The translations under genes were made by a program, and so were the position numbers. The notes below the pieces were generated by a model that did not search any database, was not told the DNA's origin, and saw only the letters and a program-made list of their open reading frames with translations. A stretch of 35,797 nt of DNA from DATFMP01 sp035266845 (GTDB lineage Bacteria; SAR324; JACQKK01). The stretch lies in the NCBI GenBank assembly GCA_035266845.1, contig DATFMP010000010.1:1-35797 (forward strand). The letters are read 5' to 3'. Shown here in pieces: positions 32,556-35,797 of the stretch (the first letter of the stretch is position 1; each line of letters starts with the position of its first letter).

Positions 32556-33545
32556 ATGCACACCTCGCCAAGATTGCGCTCGGTGCTGGAGGCAGCGGGC
32601 ATTCGGCTGCTGCAGGGGCTGTTCTATCCCTTGCCGCTGCGCTGGGCCTCCGCGCTGGGCAGTGCCCTGGGCTGGTTCCTGTTCTCCGTGCTGCGGCTGG
32701 AGCGCCGCCGCACGCTGGAGAGCCTGGAGATGGCCTTCGGCGAAACGATGGGTCCGACGCAGCGGACGCGCTTGGCCGCGCGCTGCTACCGGCACTTCGG
32801 CGCGGTGATCGGGGAGTTCCTCTGCCAGGCGCGGCTGGCCGGCCGGCCGCTGGACGACCTGCTCGTTCTGGAAAATCCGGAGGCGCTGGATGCGGCGCTG
32901 AGCCAGGGCAAGGGTGTGCTGCTGGCCACGGGCCACCAGGGCAACTGGGAGCTGATGGGCGGGGCCGTGGCGGCCAAGGGTTATCCCTTTGCGGCCTATG
33001 TGGGTCGCCAGCACAATCCCATCGCCGATGCGTTTGTGAACGGGCTGCGCCGCCGCGTTGGCATCGAGACGGTGCCCAAGCAGGCGGCCATGCGGGGCAT
33101 GCTGCGGGCGCTGAACGGCGGTCGCATCCTGACGATCCTTTCCGACCAGCACTTCAGCCGCAACCGCTACTTCGTGAACTTCTTCGGGCGGCCCGTGAGC
33201 ATTGCGCCGGGACTGGCCAGCCTGATGCTGCACACGGGCGCTCCCGCCGTCTTCGCGGAGACGTGGCGCGTGGGCCGCTTCCGCTACCGCACACGCTTCG
33301 CGCCGCTGCCCGCGCCGCCCCCCAGCGGCAACGAGGAGCTGGACCTGCTGCGCATCGGGCAGACCTTCTTCGACATGCTGGAGGATGCCGTGCGGCGCCA
33401 TCCGGAGCAGTACTTCTGGATGCACCGGCGCTGGCGCACGCCGCCGACGCCCGAGCAGCTCAGCGAGACGAACCGGGCGTTCCTGGCGGGTGGGGCCGGC
33501 GGGGCGGGCCCCGGCAGTGCTCCGCCGGACCCAGCGGCCCCATGA
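32556..33545 (+). CDS. Lysophospholipid/lipid A acyltransferase (LpxL/HtrB family)
   Basis: A 329-residue inner-membrane acyltransferase of the LpxL/LpxM (PF03279) family, which adds secondary acyl chains to lipid A; some members act on other lipids. The N-terminal membrane segment (SALGSALGWFLFSVL) is followed by the catalytic HX4E motif GHQGNWE (His127, Glu132), then VGRQHNPIADAFVNGLRRR, ILTILSDQHFSRN, VNFFGRPVSIAPGLASL and the late QYFWMHRRWR motif. Length is normal. The C-terminal 25 residues are a Gly/Ala/Pro tail. The ribosome site is weak (GGGACG). The stop overlaps gmhB by ATGA, so the two LPS genes are translationally coupled. Confidence 0.92.
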   Translation: MHTSPRLRSVLEAAGIRLLQGLFYPLPLRWASALGSALGWFLFSVLRLERRRTLESLEMAFGETMGPTQRTRLAARCYRHFGAVIGEFLCQARLAGRPLDDLLVLENPEALDAALSQGKGVLLATGHQGNWELMGGAVAAKGYPFAAYVGRQHNPIADAFVNGLRRRVGIETVPKQAAMRGMLRALNGGRILTILSDQHFSRNRYFVNFFGRPVSIAPGLASLMLHTGAPAVFAETWRVGRFRYRTRFAPLPAPPPSGNEELDLLRIGQTFFDMLEDAVRRHPEQYFWMHRRWRTPPTPEQLSETNRAFLAGGAGGAGPGSAPPDPAAP

Positions 33546-34132
33546 GCACCCGTTGGCGTCGCGCGCCGATCTTCCTGGATCGCGACGGCACCCTGATCGA
33601 GGAGGTGGGCTACCTGCAGCGGCTGGAGCAGATGCGCCTGCTGCCCGGAGCGGCCGGGGCCGTGCGGGCGGCCAACGAGGCTGGCCATCCGGTGGTGGTC
33701 GTCACCAATCAATCCGCCGTGGCGCGCGGTCTCATCAGCGAGGACTTCGCGCAGGAAAGCGCGGCGCACCTGAGCGCGCTGCTGGCCTCTGCGGGGGCGC
33801 ATCTGGACGGCTATTACTATTGTCCCTATCACCCGCAAGGCCGCGCCCCGTATGACCGGGAGCATCCCGACCGCAAGCCCGGTCACGGCATGTTGGCCCG
33901 CGCGGCCCAGGAATTGAATTTGTCTTTGGAACACCTCCAGGGGGCCTGGATGATCGGCGACAAGCGCAGCGACCTGGAGACCGGCGCCGACCTGGGCGTG
34001 ATTCCCATGCTGGTGCGCACCGGCTACGGGCGGGAAACGGAGGCCGACCTGCCGCCGGACTTCGAGCAGCGGGGCGGGCGCGTTTTCGATGACATGGTGG
34101 CAGCCATCGCCTGGATTCTCGGGCGCGGCTAA
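33542..34132 (+). CDS. gmhB: D-glycero-beta-D-manno-heptose-1,7-bisphosphate 7-phosphatase (GmhB-like)
   Basis: A 196-residue HAD phosphatase in the ADP-heptose pathway for the LPS inner core. The HAD motifs are FLDRDGTL (Asp13 nucleophile, Asp15), VVTNQS (Thr55, Asn56), Lys112 in DRKPGHGM, and IGDKRSDL (Asp140). The zinc-loop region YYYCPYHPQG has Cys94 and His97, but the later Cys-x-Cys before RKP in E. coli GmhB is replaced by His108 and Asp110 (EHPDRKP), so zinc may be absent or bound differently. Related histidinol-phosphatases share the fold, but pairing with an LpxL-type gene through an ATGA overlap supports GmhB. Confidence 0.9.
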   Translation: MSTRWRRAPIFLDRDGTLIEEVGYLQRLEQMRLLPGAAGAVRAANEAGHPVVVVTNQSAVARGLISEDFAQESAAHLSALLASAGAHLDGYYYCPYHPQGRAPYDREHPDRKPGHGMLARAAQELNLSLEHLQGAWMIGDKRSDLETGADLGVIPMLVRTGYGRETEADLPPDFEQRGGRVFDDMVAAIAWILGRG

Positions 34133-34483
34133 AGGGGCCCGCGGCGGAACCTGCCGGCGGGTGTCTCCGTATCTCTATGAAACGGAACGGCATTTCGTAT
34201 CAGGGAGTGGATATCGCGAGGTGGGTGGGCTATAGAGGAGGCAGTGGGGGAGCGGCGGCCCTGATCCCGGAGCAGGCCAGCCGCGCGTGCAGATCGCCCA
34301 CCACCGCCCGCAGGGCAGCGCCGCCGGGCCGGCTGAACGCGTGAGCCGGCACACCGGGCTGCCCAGCCAACACCGCCCGCCGCCCGGCCCGCCGCATCGC
34401 AACGGCACCGGGCACTGTGCCCTGCCCAGGGACGGGCAAGGCGAATCCGGGCCATTCATTGGCGCAAGGAAGGGCTAACAGCC
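34133..34483. other. Intergenic region before the LysM/SPOR gene
   Basis: This 351-base stretch has no supported gene. Just after gmhB an imperfect hairpin (CCCGC near 34138 with GCGGG near 34158) may be a terminator. A TATAGA hexamer at about 34231 could be a -10 box. AAGGAAGGG before 34484 is the ribosome site of the next gene. Confidence 0.4.
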
Positions 34484-35635
34484 ATGGCGAAGCAACAGGT
34501 AGCGCCCAAAGGCAAGGGCAAAGCGAAGCGCAAGTCCGGCGGCACGCTGCTGTGGGCGCTGCTGGGGCTGGTGATCCTGACGGCCGGCGTCGTCTCCGCG
34601 CTCTACTACATGAACCGCGAGCGCATCCAGACCGACACGCGCCTCAAGGTGATCAAGGACTTCGTCGCGAAGGTCGACCAGACCATCGAGCAGGGCAAGT
34701 CCACCCTCCACACGACCATCGAGAAGGGCAAGAGCGTCGCCAGCTCCGCCTCGGAGCGGCTGTCCGAGCTCAAGCCCGAGGGAATGAAGCTGCCCAGCAT
34801 GGGCGGGGGCGGGCGCACCTACACGGTCAAGGCGGGCGAAAACCTCTGGCACATCGCCCGCGAAAGCGGCCTGGTGGACAATCCCTGGCAGTGGCGCACG
34901 ATCCTGGTGCAGAACCGCGACAAGATCGACTGGGCGTTCATTAACGATGACGAGCAGGACTGGAAGGTGATGATCGACAAGGGCGTGCAGCTCAGCGTGC
35001 ACCCCGACGGTCAGCCCCACGTGCAGGTCTCCAAGGAGCGCAAGTACACCGTCCAGCTCGCCTCCATGAACGAGCGGCAGCGCAAGCGGGCCGAGCTCGT
35101 CGTGCGCACGCTGATGCGGGACGGCTATTACGCGTACCTGTACCGCGTGGAGCAGAAGGGCGAGACCTGGTACCGCATCCGCTCCGGCCTCTACGATTCC
35201 GAGGCCCGGGCCAAGGCCGTCGGTGCGGAGATTCGCGAGCACTACGCCAAGCAGGGCTACTTCCCCAGCGATCCCTGGGTGATCCGCCCCACCAACGCCG
35301 AACAATTGGGCAAGGCCGTGGTGTTCGGTGCGGAGTTGGTCAATCCCTGGGTGGTGGAGCTGCGCGACCGCGATACCCACGGCGATGCCGTGGTGGATCT
35401 GCACAAGGTGAAGAAGCTGGGTGATTTCGCTTACATCTGGCAGAAGCAGAATCCCATCAGCAAGCGCTTCGCCTACCACGTGCGGATCGGCTTCTTTGGA
35501 TCCAAGAACGACGCCGAGAAGCTGATCAACGGCCACAAAGGCGCACCCTGGGAAGGCGCCCAGCCCGTCAAGGTGGAAAAGTTCGAGGAGACGCTGCCCG
35601 GCCAGCTCATGCACCTGGACGGGCTGCGCTCCTAG
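34484..35635 (+). CDS. Membrane-anchored LysM and SPOR domain protein
   Basis: A 383-residue envelope protein. A Lys-rich cytoplasmic start is followed by one membrane helix (residues 22-42, LLWALLGLVILTAGVVSALY), a helical stalk with repeated TIEQGKSTLHTTIEKGKS, then a LysM domain (about 112-172, TYTVKAGENLWHIARESGL and LVQNRDKI) and a SPOR domain (about 185-270, KYTVQLASMNERQRKRAELV, YRIRSGLYDSEARAKAVGAE). A second SPOR-like segment follows (NPWVVELRDRD ... FAYHVRIGFFGSKNDAEKLI). LysM binds peptidoglycan and SPOR binds denuded glycan at division septa, so a role in cell-wall remodelling is inferred. AAGGAAGGG lies about 9 bases before the ATG. Single gene, separate from gmhB. Confidence 0.88.
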   Translation: MAKQQVAPKGKGKAKRKSGGTLLWALLGLVILTAGVVSALYYMNRERIQTDTRLKVIKDFVAKVDQTIEQGKSTLHTTIEKGKSVASSASERLSELKPEGMKLPSMGGGGRTYTVKAGENLWHIARESGLVDNPWQWRTILVQNRDKIDWAFINDDEQDWKVMIDKGVQLSVHPDGQPHVQVSKERKYTVQLASMNERQRKRAELVVRTLMRDGYYAYLYRVEQKGETWYRIRSGLYDSEARAKAVGAEIREHYAKQGYFPSDPWVIRPTNAEQLGKAVVFGAELVNPWVVELRDRDTHGDAVVDLHKVKKLGDFAYIWQKQNPISKRFAYHVRIGFFGSKNDAEKLINGHKGAPWEGAQPVKVEKFEETLPGQLMHLDGLRS

Positions 35636-35797
35636 GCTGTATCTGAGAGTCGCCACCTAGCCCGAATCGATGCCAATGTCGGCCTCCGCGCACTTCGAGA
35701 CACGCGCTCTGCGCGTTCCTCAGCAACGCGGAGTCCTCTCATTTCAGGCCGTTGTCCAAAGCCGTATTCCTGCGGAGTCCTGCCGAGCAGGACGTCT
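35636..35797. other. Non-coding tail with two hairpins
   Basis: After the LysM/SPOR stop there are two perfect short hairpins: ACGCGC (35702-35707) with GCGCGT (35711-35716), and GTCCTGC (35777-35783) with GCAGGAC (35787-35793), each with a 3-base loop. CGGAGTCCT also occurs twice, at 35729-35737 and 35774-35782. No gene is visible before the window ends. Confidence 0.4.

Noticed and set aside
35702..35793. Rho-independent terminators after the LysM/SPOR gene
   Set aside because: The stems are short (6-7 bp) and no T-run follows either; recorded as hairpins only.

Overview
The window is about 36 kb of GC-rich, densely coded bacterial chromosome. The organism is Gram-negative with an LPS-type outer membrane: there is a BamD-like lipoprotein, an LpxL-type acyltransferase, a GmhB heptose phosphatase, a YibQ-type deacetylase and several signal-peptide proteins. 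A ZapB-like division protein and the YqjG/DoxX pair point towards Pseudomonadota, most simply a deep or uncultured gammaproteobacterial lineage. Several details (TopA with no zinc ribbons, a UvrA with an unusual signature motif, an RNEPN-type repeat family) do not fit a textbook enteric or pseudomonad, so the assignment stays open. No rRNA, tRNA, CRISPR array or intact insertion sequence was recognised.

Layout. 1-700: a lower-GC patch (165 G+C in the first 360 bases, 46%) with a HEPN-domain gene that overlaps, by ATGA, the start of another gene running off the left edge; a cluster of GGACA repeats lies at the composition boundary. 987-4355: a repeat-associated gene, then a leftward set marR - FMN reductase - doxX - yqjG that reads as a quinone/electrophile detoxification operon with a candidate operator. 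4530-10275: a small secreted protein, a CDF metal exporter, recJ and two tandem paralogous EamA transporters separated by a REP-like double hairpin. 10669-21764: a leftward block with a secreted coiled-coil protein, topA, dprA, bamD, a J-domain fusion, aroC, a TPR protein and zapB; aroC/J-domain and bamD/dprA each overlap by ATGA. 22041-25963: rightward glycerophosphodiesterase, an unrecognised gene, a NUDIX hydrolase and amtB. 26118-27062: leftward yibQ. 27286-35635: rightward phosphodiesterase, uvrA, two small glycine-zipper proteins, an lpxL-like gene, gmhB, and a LysM/SPOR protein.

Most genes are housekeeping: DNA topology, repair and uptake (topA, recJ, uvrA, dprA), envelope building (bamD, lpxL-like, gmhB, yibQ, LysM/SPOR) and division (zapB). 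The least explained parts are the HEPN patch, the J-domain/beta-repeat fusion coupled to aroC, the glycine-zipper pair inside the uvrA-lpxL-gmhB run, the secreted coiled-coil protein at 10669-11481, the gene at 22966-23673, and two palindromic repeat elements (9343-9390 and 23713-23798). None of these is proven to be a new system. The HEPN pair is the best candidate for a defence or toxin module, but its partner is cut off by the window edge.
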